Of a stretch of DNA of 64,000 bases, positions 30,451 through 41,803 are shown piece by piece. The notes under the pieces are model-generated. The model did no database searches, was not told the DNA's origin, and saw only the letters and a list, made by a program, of their open reading frames with translations. The DNA is taken from positions 1-64,000 of the forward strand of contig WNNJ02002792.1 of assembly GCA_012934845.2 (NCBI GenBank), written 5' to 3'. Each line of letters opens with the position of its first letter. The stretch's first letter is position 1. The stretch is from Pomphorhynchus laevis. Taxonomy: Eukaryota; Acanthocephala; Palaeacanthocephala; Echinorhynchida; Pomphorhynchidae. A program made the translations under genes and the position numbers.

Positions 30451-30796
30451 TAATTAGAATAAATTTTTAAAAAAGCAGAATGAGGCAGATAAAGTAGTTC
30501 TAAAATGTTAACTAGAACAAAAATATTTAACAGCTTAAACAAACAATCATAACATACAATATCATAATATTAAAACAATCTACAGTGCCACCAAGATCTA
30601 CAGTATTAATAAGCAAAGGAATCTAAGTCGCAAAAAGTTTGAGAAATAATTAACATACAATGATAACAGGCAATACAACTATACGTATACAACTGACGAA
30701 TATCCCAATACGATATGATTAATAGAACCGGAAAGACCAATCAACAACAATACAGCATATAATACGCACACAATAAGCCAAGGGAGAGTAGAATGT
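30451..30796. other. A/T-rich stretch, nothing recognised
   Basis: About 350 bp rich in A/T with no open frame, repeat or motif that I can assign. It separates CR1 copy 4 from the R2/CRE-type LINE. Confidence 0.5.
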
Positions 30797-33290
30797 TTAA
30801 TTTGTTGCAGACTCTTCGTCGCTAACGCTTTCGGAATGGTAAGAAAACATGGTCCAATGCCAGGTTGTTGCGGTTATGAACTTCCGCCTGCCAAGATTCC
30901 AGACAGCATCAACCAGTTTAGATCTAACCGTGAGCCTGCTGTGGCTACCAGCGAAAATTCCGAGCGCCCTTTGCACTAAACTTTTATCTGGAAATTTTCG
31001 TGTCATCGGTTGTATTCTGCGCGGCGCTCGAACAGCTGTTGCCGTGAAGTTCTCTCAGCTTATTGACGCAGTCGTGGAGCGACCTTCTAATGAGTCGGTG
31101 TAATGGAGTCTACTCATATTTCCTAAAATTGCGCTTCGCGTACCTTAGCAGAATCAGAGTACGCCCTCTCATCCCTCTCTCTATCTGCAAAGATTCGAGC
31201 TGCATGCGCTCGCTACCAATTCCCTTCGGAGGGTAGTCTGGAGGAACATAACCGATTCAACATTACAAAGAATAAATTTTCCGTGGATCAACTACACCGA
31301 AAGATTTCTGAAAAAATTGAGGACGGCGGCATATGAGGCGCTGTTCGTACTGTATGCAGGGACTCGGACCTCCTATCTTACGATGAAAACACAAATACAA
31401 CTATACAGGCTAAGCATCCCCCGAGAAGGGTATCTACCAATTGCCCACCTTTGCCGCTTTATCCTCTCGATTGCTGCCCTGTTGTTACCGCCACATCTTT
31501 AATGTGCTGTTTAGGTCTTTCCTGCCCTCGTCCGCGGGTGACCCTGAAGGCTTAACCCCAATGCACCTACGATATCTCACAGGATTTTCTGCAGGAGACT
31601 CAGCAAGCCACTTGGTCACGGCTTTATTGAATCTAATGACAATTCTTCTGGAAGGAACGGTACCGGATAACGTTGCTAATATTGTATGCGGCGGAAAGTT
31701 ACTCGCCTTTCTAAAGCAGGATGGTGGTATCCGTCCAATCGCCGTCGGATTTACAATTCGCCGCATCGCTTATAAACTGACATGTCAATTCGCATCTGGT
31801 CCGCTCGCCAATCATTTTCTCCCTATACAGCTGGGCGTCGGTACTCCGCGTGGAATCGAAGCGGCAATACATGCATCTCGCGTGTTCATGCGTGACATGG
31901 CTAGTCGTAACCACACTATGGTAAAGCTCGACTACTACAGCGCGTTCAACTGCTTGAGTATATATGCAATCATGCGCTGCGTCGCTCGCGAAATACCGCA
32001 TATTTTACCGTTTGTTCGACTTTGTTACGACCGCCAGAGCGAGCTTCTATTCGGCAACAAACGTATCCTCTCGGCTGAAGGCGTTCAGCAGGGCGACCCA
32101 TTTAACACTACTATTTTTCCTCACCGTCAACAGCTTGGCACATAACTTAAAATCCAGTCTGAACCTATGGTACCTCGACGACTGCGTCCTGGGCGGTACG
32201 GTGGAAGACATTCTAGCCGATATACACGAAATTCTGGCTGACAGAGCCAAAATTGGATTACAATTAAATTTCTAAAAATACTAGGTGATCACCGAAAGCA
32301 GGAATGTGAGACAAGCTATCGCGTGCAAACTAACAGGATGCAATACTATCACACCTGAAGACGCACAGCTTCTGGGTGCGCCACTTCGCAGGTAAGCAAG
32401 CATCGACAACGCATTAAGCTGCGCAGTGAACAAGCTTCATAACGCCGTTATTCAGTTGACCGAATTGAGCGCTCACGACGCCTTCGTGATTTTGCGTAGC
32501 TCACCCAGCTTGCCAAATATTTGCTTCTTTCTTCGATGTACCACCTGCTACGGAATGGAAATGCTTCAACTTTTCGACACAGAAGTTCGAAGAATATTGA
32601 GCGAAATACTCAATGTGCCACTACCCAACGAAGCCTGGAGGCAAGCGACCTTACCGATCCGTCTTGGAAGTATCGGTGTTTGCCAGGCATTGGAGGCTGC
32701 CCTTCCTGCGTTCGGTTCATCCATCAAGGACACAATGGAACTGAAGAAGATACTGCTACAAAACTGCCCGCCGTTAACCCGTCGCTCTTCATAATCAGAC
32801 TGGCAAAATACCACAAATCAATGGAACGCGGAATATCGGACGACCATTCCATCTGATCAAATATCTAAAAAACGATGAATGGCCGAACACTACGAAGCAT
32901 GTCAACGAAGACTTGTCGACGAAGCAAGGACAACTGAATCTCGAGCCCGACTCATCGCAGTAGCATCAAAGTGGTCCGGGGCGTTCCTTGAAGCACTGCC
33001 GATCACATCCGTCGGCTTACGACTTGATGACCGATCTATTTCTATCGCCGTAGCGTTGAGACTCGGTGTTCAATGCTTTCAACGGCATCGGTGTATCTGC
33101 GGAGTGTGGGTTCCGCGTCACAATGCTTATGCTTTACATTGCAACAGGATAACGTCTCGTCACCATCGACATGCTGCGGTCAACGAGATTTCGAGAATGG
33201 CTCTCGCTGCCTCGGGATCGCCCTCCAGACTCGAACCGGCAGGCTTAGCGCAAGACGATGGCAAATTTGTTTTCAAATGAGTAGCGTATC
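30797..33290 (+). pseudogene. R2/CRE-type LINE copy 1 (RT, broken; endonuclease end lost)
   Basis: A GC-richer LINE. Readable in order: N-terminal block LRGARTAVAVKFSQLIDAVV (about 31020), KQDGGIRPIAVGFTIRRIAY, QLGVGTPRGIEAAIHASRVF, VKLDYYSAFNCLSIYAI (motif A), LSAEGVQQGDPFNTTIF (motif B), LNLWYLDDCVLGG (YLDD), and a C-terminal stretch RLGVQCFQRHRCICGVWV, NEISRMALAASGSPSRLEPA, GLAQDDGK. This wording is typical of LINEs with a C-terminal restriction-like endonuclease rather than an AP endonuclease. Several frameshifts and stops; the nuclease core after DDGK is missing. Confidence 0.65.
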
Positions 33291-33600
33291 GTTTGCAGTA
33301 TTAATAATAATGCAGAGATTTATTTCCCATATCGCCTTTCCGTTGGAGAAAATTAAAAATACAATAAATTAAATTTATCGTAAAGAATTCATATCAAAAT
33401 CCTGGCGTTTCGATTTTTTGAGTATACTTGCTTCAGATTAATGTAGAAATCTGAAATTGAGCCATGCATGCAAAGGTGCGAAAAATTACACATGATCTCC
33501 ATGAGCCCCTTTGTCGACTTGTTTTAATGGCCATGAAGATAATACAGGACAAGCGAAAACATACAAAAGAGCTGAACACTCTTTTGAGCAAAATCGACAT
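33291..33600. other. Nothing recognised
   Basis: About 310 bp without an assignable frame or repeat, between the R2/CRE-type LINE and a family C-type relic. Confidence 0.45.
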
Positions 33601-34562
33601 CGACAATGATCCGATTATGTGTGGAAGAGTCTAATCGTACAGAACTTGGCGTGGTAGCCGTGTAAAGATAAACGCCAAACCAGAGGACGCTTTTGATATC
33701 TTGGATTTCTCCAAGCAGACTGAGTGTAAGCAGGCGTTAAGAAGAGATCAGGATCCAGACAAAGTATCTTGCTATCGAAGAGACGTCGGCTTGCCAAATA
33801 TGCTGCGTTTTTATCAAGGCTTAATCTATTAAGAAGTTTGACCGAGAGGTGTATTGATCTACTAAGTAACAAAACAGCTGTAGATGAACACTTCGAAGAT
33901 ACTCCTACTATCCTTTTTATGTAGTGAAAAAAACATTTGTCGATAGTCTGATAATCTGTCATGGTCAAATTTGACCAATATCATCGAAGCCCGAAGCTCA
34001 GAATAGGAAGCAATATAACATCAAAGTACTTGATCGAGCCTTCAAAGAACATAAGACCTTATCTTTTGCTAATTGGGTCAAAAAGTGGTTTCTGAAAGAC
34101 CACCGCGAAAAGAGCAAAAAGCTTAGATATCGATACGAATTAACAAATTCTAGAGACGTTTCATTTAGAAACAACATATCATTACGACAACGAGGACCAC
34201 CTCGGCGAAATTTTATAATCTTTGTTTTGGATGTGCTGATCACGAGTTTATTTGTCTGACAAAACCAAACTAGAGCTGTAATGGCAGATTGAGTCAAGTT
34301 CCTATCCAATGTTACCAAAGCAAGATCGTCAGCATACAAAAATGACTATATTAGAAGTATCAAAGCGAACATGTCCTGGGAGGTTCATCAATAAGAAAGA
34401 AAACAACATAGAGCTGAGTGGATCACCCTGCTGTACTCCACGGCTAGCAGTCAGAAGATAGGAATAATTAACTCCGTCGTAAATATGCATCGAACTAGGA
34501 TGCAGTATTCTCTCGAGAAGAAATAGAAAATCTTCATGAACATTTACTCTATCATGAAGCTT
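33601..34562 (-). pseudogene. Family C-type LINE relic (RT to C-terminus)
   Basis: Minus strand: HDRVNVHEDFLFLLERILHP, SRGVQQGDPLSSMLFSFLLM, a YADDLALVTLDRNL catalytic box just after 34339, KLVISTSKTKIIKFRRGGPR, SYRYLSFLLFSRWSF, then from 33968 MTDYQTIDKCFFHYIKRIVG and SVKLLNRLSLDKNAAYLASR. Same clade as family C copies 1 and 2 but clearly diverged. Interrupted by several stops and shifts. Confidence 0.65.
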
Positions 34563-35490
34563 AATTAATAATAATACAAATTTATTTAATGTGGCAAATG
34601 CGTACCAGCTGTACGCTTACAAGTCCACAAACAAAAATGAAAAGTCAAGCAGATAAATTGTTAAAATGGGATCGGATTTGTCGTTTGAAGCACTGCAGGG
34701 AAGTTGATTGGCGTATATGAATGGGCAGATGATTCCACGATAGAGGAGCAGCCACCAGGAAAGAGCGGAGTCCAAAGGAGGTAGAGTAGTTTGGGACATG
34801 TAAAAGAAGGGAATTACAGGAACGCAAGGAACAGTAAACAGGACGAGAATTATCAAGAAAAGGAAGGTTGAGAAATGAAGGGGTATGAAAAGTTACAAGG
34901 CGGAAAGCAACGATAAGAAGACGAATTTGAACACGACAATAAATTGTAGGCAAATCGAGAGAAGCAAGATGGTAGGATGTATGATCAAAACGACGAAGAC
35001 GGAGGAGAATTCGGACTGCTGCGTTGACGATGCGTTGTAGGGGAATAAGAGTGGATTTAGGTGAGTTGGAAAATAGACTAAGACAATAATCGAGTCTAGA
35101 AAAAAGGAGAGATAATATGAGAGTCATACAAGAAGGGAAATCGATCAATCTACGAACTTGACGGAGGTTGCGGAGTATCAAGGTAGATAAGCGTAATTTA
35201 TCTCTAACGAAATGTTTAAGTGAAAGTCGGTTGTCAAAATGGAAGCCTAGGAAAACGAGATTATCAACGATAGGAAGAATTGTAGAATTTAATGATACGG
35301 AGGGAGGTTCGAAGCCGAGGCGTCGAGGTAGGATCCACATAATTTTGAATTTATCAGGATTCAGAGAAAGGCGAAGGGAAGAAAGATGATTGGAAATTGA
35401 GACAAGACAGTCCGAAGCGGAAATACTAAGATCGTGAATACGATAAACAGGTGCATGAGCATAGATGAGAATGTCATCAGCATATTGCAT
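34563..35490 (-). pseudogene. L2-A copy 3, 3' half (split by CR1 copy 5A)
   Basis: Sense is right to left: MQYADDILIYAHAPVYRIHD, LSISASDCLVSISNHLSSLR, MWILPRRLGFEPPSVSL, FLGFHFDNRLSLKHF and the C-terminal domain, stop at 34645, hairpin at 34600-34616 and tail. The RT part before MQYADD is at 39927-40090 on the far side of CR1 copy 5A, so the CR1 element inserted here. The visible 3' half is open over about 290 codons. Confidence 0.85.
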
Positions 35491-35586
35491 AACATTATTA
35501 TTAGTATTACAAGTTATAGCCAAATGGCTGTTTCAACTGATCACATAGGAAAGAAAAGAAAAGAAGAAAAAAAAAGTTAATAGCGG

Positions 35587-38500
35587 TTACATAATATTGT
35601 ATACATTCGGAATGCCATGATCGTTAATCCACTGACGAAGTTGAACTTTAAATTGAGATAAGTCCTTGGTACATGCTATTTCTCCTGGCAACGTGTTCCA
35701 GGCGTTTAATGCTCGATGTGAGAGCCTAGCCAAACTCACTACTTTACCGTGGGGAAACTTAAATAGTTTCAACGGGTGGCCACGATGCGTCTGAGAACAA
35801 ACTTTAACATAGCACGAGGGAAAACCATCTATCCCATTAACCATTTGCCATAATGCAACAAGATCTAGGTAATATATCCTCTGACCCAAAGATGGTATCT
35901 TTAGAAATTCAAGCCGCTCTCGATATGAATATGATCCATCCATACACATTCGAGAACCCCTACGAAGGATTGACTCTAGTCTATTGAACTCTTTCTTTGT
36001 GTATGGAGAAACTGCTTGCACGCAGTACTCTATATGCGGGCGAACAAAAGCGCAGTAAATCCGTTTGAAGACGTATGGATTAATACGATTAAATGCATTT
36101 TTGACGCAGTACATAGCTCGCAAAGCCTTGCTATAGGCAAACTCTGTATTTGATCGGGATTTCAATGTCCTATGCACCATGACACCCAGATCCCTATACT
36201 CCATGACGACATTAAGAATTGAAGTTCCGAGGCGAAAACGACGGTCATCGCAACGCCTTCCTAATTTCATGTGGCCGCATTTGTCAACATTGATCTTCAT
36301 ACCAGTAGCCTCACTCCATTGGTATATTTCATTAAGGTCTTCCTGCAGGGAAATGCCAAGCGGATCAATATCATCTACAGACCATATTTTGAGGTCGTCA
36401 GCAAAAGCAAGACAGGGACTCTGAATCCGCAGCAACAAATCGTTAAGGAACACAATAAACAGCAGAGGTCCTAGTACGGTACCCTGCGGAACACCACAGT
36501 AAACGCGTCTGGAAGTGGAAAGATGGGTGCCAACTCTCACCCTAAAGAAACGATTACGTAGGAAATCTTGAATCCAATTACATAACATTACAGGAATGCC
36601 GTAGTTAAATAGTAATGCTACCAAGCTCTCATGCGGCACCCGATCGAATGCTCTTGAAAAGTCAATGAATACCACATTAATTGATTGGCCGCGACTGACC
36701 GCCTCAACCCACATTTCGCGTGAAGTCAATAAGTTTGTTAAGCAGGAACGACCAGGGAGGAAACCGTGCTGAGAAGACGACATTATTCCGAGTTCCCTCA
36801 AGTGATGCCTGATCCGGGTGGCGATCAACTTTTCAAGCACTTTGCATAGAGAACTACTCAGGCTGATTGGTCTATAGTCAGTACAAGCCGTTGCAATGGT
36901 TTTCTTTGGGATCGGAACTACGATGGCAGTTTTCCAGACTTCAGGAACACATCCACTGGTCAAACTGTTCTCAAAAATAGCAAGAAGGGAAGGAGCCAAA
37001 TATCTAGATAAATTCTTCAAGAGAAACGGAGACATGTCATCAGGGCCAGTAGAGCTAAATGGGTTAAGCTGATCAAGCTGACTTACAATCTCACTAATCG
37101 TTACTGGAAGAAAACGCGAAGATTGCTTTAATGCTACACCATGCGAAGTGATAGAAGCTCTTTGTGAATTATTTGTCGGTATCGAAAAAGACGTAGCAAG
37201 GCATTCCACAATACCACTCTGAGAAGTTATCATACATCCCTCCGCATTAAGGACATACTTGATTTCTGTATTAAGGGTTCTGTTGCGACGAACATAGGCC
37301 CAGAATAGTTTTGGATTTCGTGTTACATTATTAGCGATAGACGATTCGAATGCACATCGTTTTGTTGCTTTCACTCTAGTACAAAGATTTCGAACATATT
37401 TATATCTGGCAGAGAAACTAGAGTCAGAACGCTGAAGCTTCCATAAACAATTTCTTGAACTTATTAGTTGTCTGACGTTGGAATCTATCCATGCAGGTGA
37501 CTTAGCAGCATAAGAGGATTCGCGCATAGGGGCAAGAATATCAGATAATTTATGTAGATAATCAGTGATCATATTCAATGATAGCTTGTCCGTGTTCATA
37601 AAAGTACACGGGAATTGGTTGTAAACTCTCAAAACATCTTCTCTTCTCACTTTCGACCAATGACGTTTGTAAGTTTTTGAACAAGGTGGACAGAATCTGG
37701 AATAAGGGACAGCCGTCAAGGAGAGCAAGCAGTGGTCACTACTTCCTAAAGGAGGGAGATGATCAACTTTGATTATGTCTCCTACATATCTGGAAAACAC
37801 CAGATCAAGTACCGAATCCGATCTTGAAGTTGAGCAAGTTGGTTCTTGTACATGCTGAATCAGCATGAGTTCCTCAGCAAGGAACTCAGATATTTCCCTT
37901 TCCGTGGAACTACCATCAGAAAAGACATAGTCTGACCATCTAGATCGTGGCAGATTAAAATCGCCCAAAAGAATAAAGTGAGGGGAGGAACATACCGATT
38001 GTAAAATAAGTTTTAGTTGATCAGTGTCTGCAATTACTGACGGAGATCGATACACGACGCAAAAATTCATACTGGTCGCTGAGTGATCAATACGGAAGCA
38101 TAGAGTCTCAAACGACCCACAAGGGTCACAAATATTCAACACCTCAGATACGAGGAAATTTTCTCTGACATACGCGGCGACACCGCCACCTCGCCTACCT
38201 GATATCCTGTCGCTTCGTATAAGGCGAAATCCAGGAATGTTCACAGTGGTATCGACAATATATTGATGCAACCAGGATTCAGCAACGCATAAAATGTCAT
38301 ACGAATGAGAAAGCATGTGATACTTCAACTCCACTATTTGAGCAGGCAAACTACGAAGATTAGAATACCCAATCGATAAATAGCGTGTGGGTTGTGGTAA
38401 GGGATTACTAGGAACGGTGAATAATTTGTTGAATGAAACTAAGTGTCCCAGATCAGAATTGAAACTAACGCTATTGAAGAGTTGCGATGAATGACTGTTG

Positions 38501-38625
38501 AAACTACCTTTTCCAGACGAACTAGCAAAATTCAAACTGGATACTGCTAAGTGACGCTGTTGATCGTTATGGGATTCCAACGAACTACTGGGTGCCACCT
38601 GACAACCTGAAAATTTCGTATGCAT
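35587..38625 (-). CDS. CR1 copy 5A ORF2: AP endonuclease-reverse transcriptase
   Basis: Intact 1012 codons. Endonuclease (residues about 85-305): YSNLRSLPAQIVELKYH, CVAESWLHQYI, GRRGGGVAAYV, CVVYRSPSV, LLGDFNLPRSRW, SDSVLDLVFSRYVG, SSDHCLLSL. RT (about 530-790): [67 protein letters not shown] (catalytic Asp), GVPQGTVLGPLLFIVFLNDL, LAFADDLKIW (FADD). C-terminal domain follows (HIEYCVQAV, SHRALNAWNTLPGEI). The annotated ATG lies within the end of ORF1; reinitiation or a -1 shift would be needed for expression. Confidence 0.92.
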   Translation of the reverse strand: MHTKFSGCQVAPSSSLESHNDQQRHLAVSSLNFASSSGKGSFNSHSSQLFNSVSFNSDLGHLVSFNKLFTVPSNPLPQPTRYLSIGYSNLRSLPAQIVELKYHMLSHSYDILCVAESWLHQYIVDTTVNIPGFRLIRSDRISGRRGGGVAAYVRENFLVSEVLNICDPCGSFETLCFRIDHSATSMNFCVVYRSPSVIADTDQLKLILQSVCSSPHFILLGDFNLPRSRWSDYVFSDGSSTEREISEFLAEELMLIQHVQEPTCSTSRSDSVLDLVFSRYVGDIIKVDHLPPLGSSDHCLLSLTAVPYSRFCPPCSKTYKRHWSKVRREDVLRVYNQFPCTFMNTDKLSLNMITDYLHKLSDILAPMRESSYAAKSPAWIDSNVRQLISSRNCLWKLQRSDSSFSARYKYVRNLCTRVKATKRCAFESSIANNVTRNPKLFWAYVRRNRTLNTEIKYVLNAEGCMITSQSGIVECLATSFSIPTNNSQRASITSHGVALKQSSRFLPVTISEIVSQLDQLNPFSSTGPDDMSPFLLKNLSRYLAPSLLAIFENSLTSGCVPEVWKTAIVVPIPKKTIATACTDYRPISLSSSLCKVLEKLIATRIRHHLRELGIMSSSQHGFLPGRSCLTNLLTSREMWVEAVSRGQSINVVFIDFSRAFDRVPHESLVALLFNYGIPVMLCNWIQDFLRNRFFRVRVGTHLSTSRRVYCGVPQGTVLGPLLFIVFLNDLLLRIQSPCLAFADDLKIWSVDDIDPLGISLQEDLNEIYQWSEATGMKINVDKCGHMKLGRRCDDRRFRLGTSILNVVMEYRDLGVMVHRTLKSRSNTEFAYSKALRAMYCVKNAFNRINPYVFKRIYCAFVRPHIEYCVQAVSPYTKKEFNRLESILRRGSRMCMDGSYSYRERLEFLKIPSLGQRIYYLDLVALWQMVNGIDGFPSCYVKVCSQTHRGHPLKLFKFPHGKVVSLARLSHRALNAWNTLPGEIACTKDLSQFKVQLRQWINDHGIPNVYNIM

Positions 38626-39743
38626 AAGTTCGTTTCACCTTCAGATAGCCGGTTTCGTAATACTGTTTTTGCTTCTTTCAACTTTAAACGATCTTCGAGA
38701 CTCAGATCCTTAAGAATACGATGTGGATAATCTTTAAGTCGAAAACCACGTTTGAGCAAAAGGTCTGCATGTTTTGCGGAAGATAATACAACTTTCAACA
38801 ATCTTGGTTTCTCTACCACCTTTTTTCCAAGTCGAAACAACTTTGTAACCTTCAGAGTAGAAGCTAGCTTCTCATCACCTTCTAAGAGTAACTGACAGAA
38901 CACAGTACGGAGGCTGGACACATTATCATTCCTACGTGTTTGTGAGTTACTGGCCTTTGATTCAGCGATACCACTAAATAGGATATTGCAAGACCTATCT
39001 GGATGCGAACGGTAGTTTGTAGAAGGAGCGTTGTCCAAAGAAATGCTCTGACCATTTGAAGGTAAATAATTTCCTGATTTATTCTTATTTTTGGCCTTCT
39101 GTTTTCTATCGATGGCCCCACTCGAATCGCTACCTCTGATTTCACCCAATTGATGGTATGTCGATCCAGCGTTTCGTGTAGGTTGCAATAGAGTGTTGCG
39201 CCATACCCTTCCTTTGTTTACAGCTGGTGTAGTTTGTTCAACATGAATGACCGATTTTTCTTTGTCCTGAAAGGATGACAGCATTTGAAGTTCGGCATTT
39301 GAAGTATTATCGTGCTGATGCGTAGATGACAGTTAAGGTAATTCAATCCTCGGTTCACATAGGTCAGGAGTTGAACTGTCATCTAATGGCAGCTTAACGA
39401 CAGGATTCACGGTACAGGTGTTTATCGAAGTTTGATGGTCCGTGCTGTCTTGAGAGACACGAACGTCATTTAAGTTGATAGGTAACGATATATCACAACA
39501 ATTCACATCACAAACCATATCTTGCACTAGTTTCATTTGGAGGGCCGAAATCATTGTAGCAGAACAAAAGCCGCAATAAAAGTCCTTGCTCTTGAGTGAC
39601 GACTCGGTATTTAAAGGAATGTCGACAATAGACCACACTTCACAGCCTTTATTGCAGCATTCGACCTCTAGCCGCTTATACGCATTACGATGTTGCGTGA
39701 TATGTATAGTGTTTGACGCTCTCTTCGAATTTGCTTTCTTCAT
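38547..39743 (-). pseudogene. CR1 copy 5A ORF1, one nonsense change
   Basis: Same protein as the intact 398-residue ORF1 of copy 5B. An in-frame TAA near 39332 (TCA in 5B) divides it after CEPRIELP. The finger (CCNKGCEVWSIVDI ... FYCGFC) is in the first part and the FRLGKKVVEKPRLLKVVL, RILKDLSLEDRLKLK, LCIRNFQVV block in the second. Otherwise near-identical to 5B. Confidence 0.88.
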
Positions 39744-39767
39744 TGTGAAATTTGTATGTTATTATAT

Positions 39768-39785
39768 TGTATGTTTATTAGAAAC
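39768..39785 (-). promoter_or_regulatory. Shared LINE 5' box (CR1 copy 5A)
   Basis: Minus strand GTTTCTAATAAACATACA, then AATAACATACAAATTTC leading to the ORF1 ATG at 39743. The same box opens L2-B copy 1 and CR1 copy 1. Confidence 0.5.
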
Positions 39786-39926
39786 CAAAATTTGTTTAAG
39801 GTCCGAATTAAATGCAGCTGGAATTCAGTTTATCCTATTGAGCGGAGCGAGCCGATCTGAAACTCATTGAAAAATAGTTATTTGTTAGCAGCTAAGAATT
39901 TCAAACTCAAGGACGAAATTCAAACA

Positions 39927-40090
39927 CATGGAAGTTAAATTTATGAGAAATCGAAGACAAATCACCAAGAAGAGAGAAAAGTATAGGGCCTAATACGGAG
40001 CCTTGTGGAACACCGGACGGAATGGACGAAGGATGGGAGAGAGAAGAATTAGAATATACGCGAAATGTACGGTTTGATAATAGCAAAGGT
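39927..40090 (-). pseudogene. L2-A copy 3, RT half (split copy)
   Basis: Minus strand [38 protein letters not shown] and HKFNFHV, the RT motif-B region that precedes MQYADDILIY found at 35490. A palindrome-free but duplicated junction (40080-40181) joins it to an unrelated RT relic. Confidence 0.75.
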
Positions 40091-40181
40091 CTATCAATCA
40101 AATAAATAATAGCAAAATCAACAAATAAATTAATAGCAAAGGTCCATCAATCGAATTAAACGCTTTCGCAAAATCAACAAA
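40078..40181. repeat. Junction with locally duplicated filler
   Basis: AATAGCAAAGGTC-ATCAATC occurs at about 40079-40099 and again at 40132-40152, and GCAAAATCAACAAA at 40112-40125 and 40168-40181. Short blocks of the flank were copied into the join between the L2-A and the next relic. Confidence 0.65.
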
Positions 40182-40470
40182 AGCAATATACAAAGATGAG
40201 TGCTTATTGAAAGTATCGAGAGCATGTGACCGAATACCGGAAAGCGCGCTCATAGTGAAATGATTCCTATGGAATTCATGTTGCTCCGAAGGAAGAAGAC
40301 AACTACGAAATCTCGACAAACGTAAGGCCATCGAATTCGATAGAACTATATAGGAATGATTAAGGAGATATATATCTATATAAGAATCTTGACACGAAGG
40401 ATTTCCCGAACCTTTGAACAACACTTTGATGATAATGTCACACCAGCCATTGGGGTTAGGAAAATCTCTT
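40133..40470 (-). pseudogene. Family C-type RT relic
   Basis: Minus strand LSRFRSCLLPSEQHEFHRNH, FTMSALSGIRSHALDTFNKH and SSLYIAFVDFAKAFNSIDGP: the finger-to-motif-A part of a LINE RT (Q-H-x-F-R then FVDF-KAFNSI with the catalytic Asp). The wording is closer to family C than to L2. Truncated on both sides. Confidence 0.55.
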
Positions 40471-40689
40471 AGAATCGCGTTATAAAAGGATTTCCAGTAG
40501 TCGTAGTCAAAGGTCTGATTAATGTGTTTAATACAAAGTAGCTCAATTCTCGCTGCATAATAATTTTTTTCAAAATGCTATTTATTAAAATTTCACATAC
40601 TAAATGGGTGTTCTCAAAAAGGCCCAATACGTGTTTTTAAAGTTTCGTTAAATAAATTCTTTCAAATTAAATTTCATTCGATGATGTCC

Positions 40690-41560
40690 TCGATGCCGTT
40701 GCATTCATGTAAGTAGATCTGACTGATGTAATACACATTGAAGCTGCAATATCAAGGTTTTCACCCAGCTGAGCACGTAATAATGATATACACTTTGAGT
40801 ATTTTTCACCTTTTTATGAGCTAATTTCTTAGCTATTGCTTTTAGGATAAAATTGGCGATTTTACTATATCCTCCAATATTTGAAATAATTTCCGGCATA
40901 AATATCCCTTTCTCGATATGAGATACACGTTCACCGTATTTAGCGTATTTTCGGTTTTCATGATAGGAGTAGCATGATTGTCGAGATATATCGGAAGATG
41001 ACAGAACATTAAAGATTGATACGTCAAAATAGGATCGTCCAGTACTTCCTCCCAATAATCATACATGCTACATCAAGTCTTGCGCTGTTGTCGATTGTCG
41101 TTGTGTTGTTATTAAATGTCATATCATTCGGTACTGGCTGTTGAGTTGACTCAATTTCAATATATGTGCATTCTTCGGTTACAGTATTTGCGAGAAAATC
41201 ACTGACAGTATTATGTCTTATTATCCGTGTACCACCTACACAACAAGACATGAAGTGAGCGAGGTTTAAGTGTTTGCCGCAAGGAAACATTCTATAACTA
41301 TTTAATGGACCAAATTCGTATCGAACAGCGAGAACATCTTAGAATGTCATCTTGTTAAAACTTCTGATCATGTAGCAATCTTTCGAGCTAACCTGCAGAA
41401 GTTTGTGGTCAGGCCGATTGATGCATCTCCAAAGGAATGTATCATATGATACCATGCCGAAGCATCTAATCTTGAAGGTTCCGCACAGCATTTTATAGTT
41501 TTAATGACTGCATAAATTTCCTACGCTGAGAGATTCTCCAATTCTATTGGATGGTGTTCG
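40690..41560 (-). pseudogene. R2/CRE-type LINE copy 2, C-terminal restriction-like endonuclease region
   Basis: Minus strand in several frames: FPCGKHLNLAHFMSCCVGGT then RIIRHNTVSDFLANTV (Cys/His cluster), SARLDV, GRSYFDVSIFN, RKYAKYGERVSHIEKGIFMP, EIISNIGGYSKIANFILKAI and the C-terminal end near 40690. The order C-x-H-x-C, RHN, RLDV, FDVxxFN is that of the nuclease end of R2/CRE-type LINEs. At first sight it resembles a host gene, but it fits as the missing 3' end of the type seen at 62.3 kb. At least two frameshifts. Confidence 0.6.
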
Positions 41561-41803
41561 ATATGGTTTGGAATAAATGATTTAAGAACCTCAAAAATGT
41601 TTGAGATCTGAAATAAATACATAAATATAATTCAGACGCCTTCACTGTAAATTATACAGCTATACGTCAAATCGTCTACGTGAACAGTTAAAAAAATGAG
41701 TGAAAAATTAAGCATGTCGGGAAAAATTTAAGAATGTCATCAATTCTCTTCCAAAGGTAGGACGGACTCACAAGTAAGTTGTGGTTTCTGTTTTCTGGAC
41801 TCG

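Larger units (their letters stand above)
35491..39926 (-). mobile_element. CR1-type LINE copy 5A (recent; inverted twin of 5B)
   Basis: Complete layout in the minus direction: 5' leader with the shared box at 39768-39785, ORF1 (39743-38547), overlapping ORF2 (38625-35587), pyrimidine-rich 3' UTR, AGCCATTTGGCT hairpin (35518-35529), CTTGTAATA and a TAATAATAA tail. It lies inside L2-A copy 3, with ATGT present on both sides as a possible target duplication. ORF2 differs from 5B by only about a dozen residues in 1012, so both are recent. Confidence 0.9.

Noticed and set aside
40705-41290. A possible host gene on the minus strand
   Set aside because: The Cys/His cluster, RHN, RLDV and FDVxxFN order fits the nuclease end of R2/CRE-type LINEs and the frames are broken.
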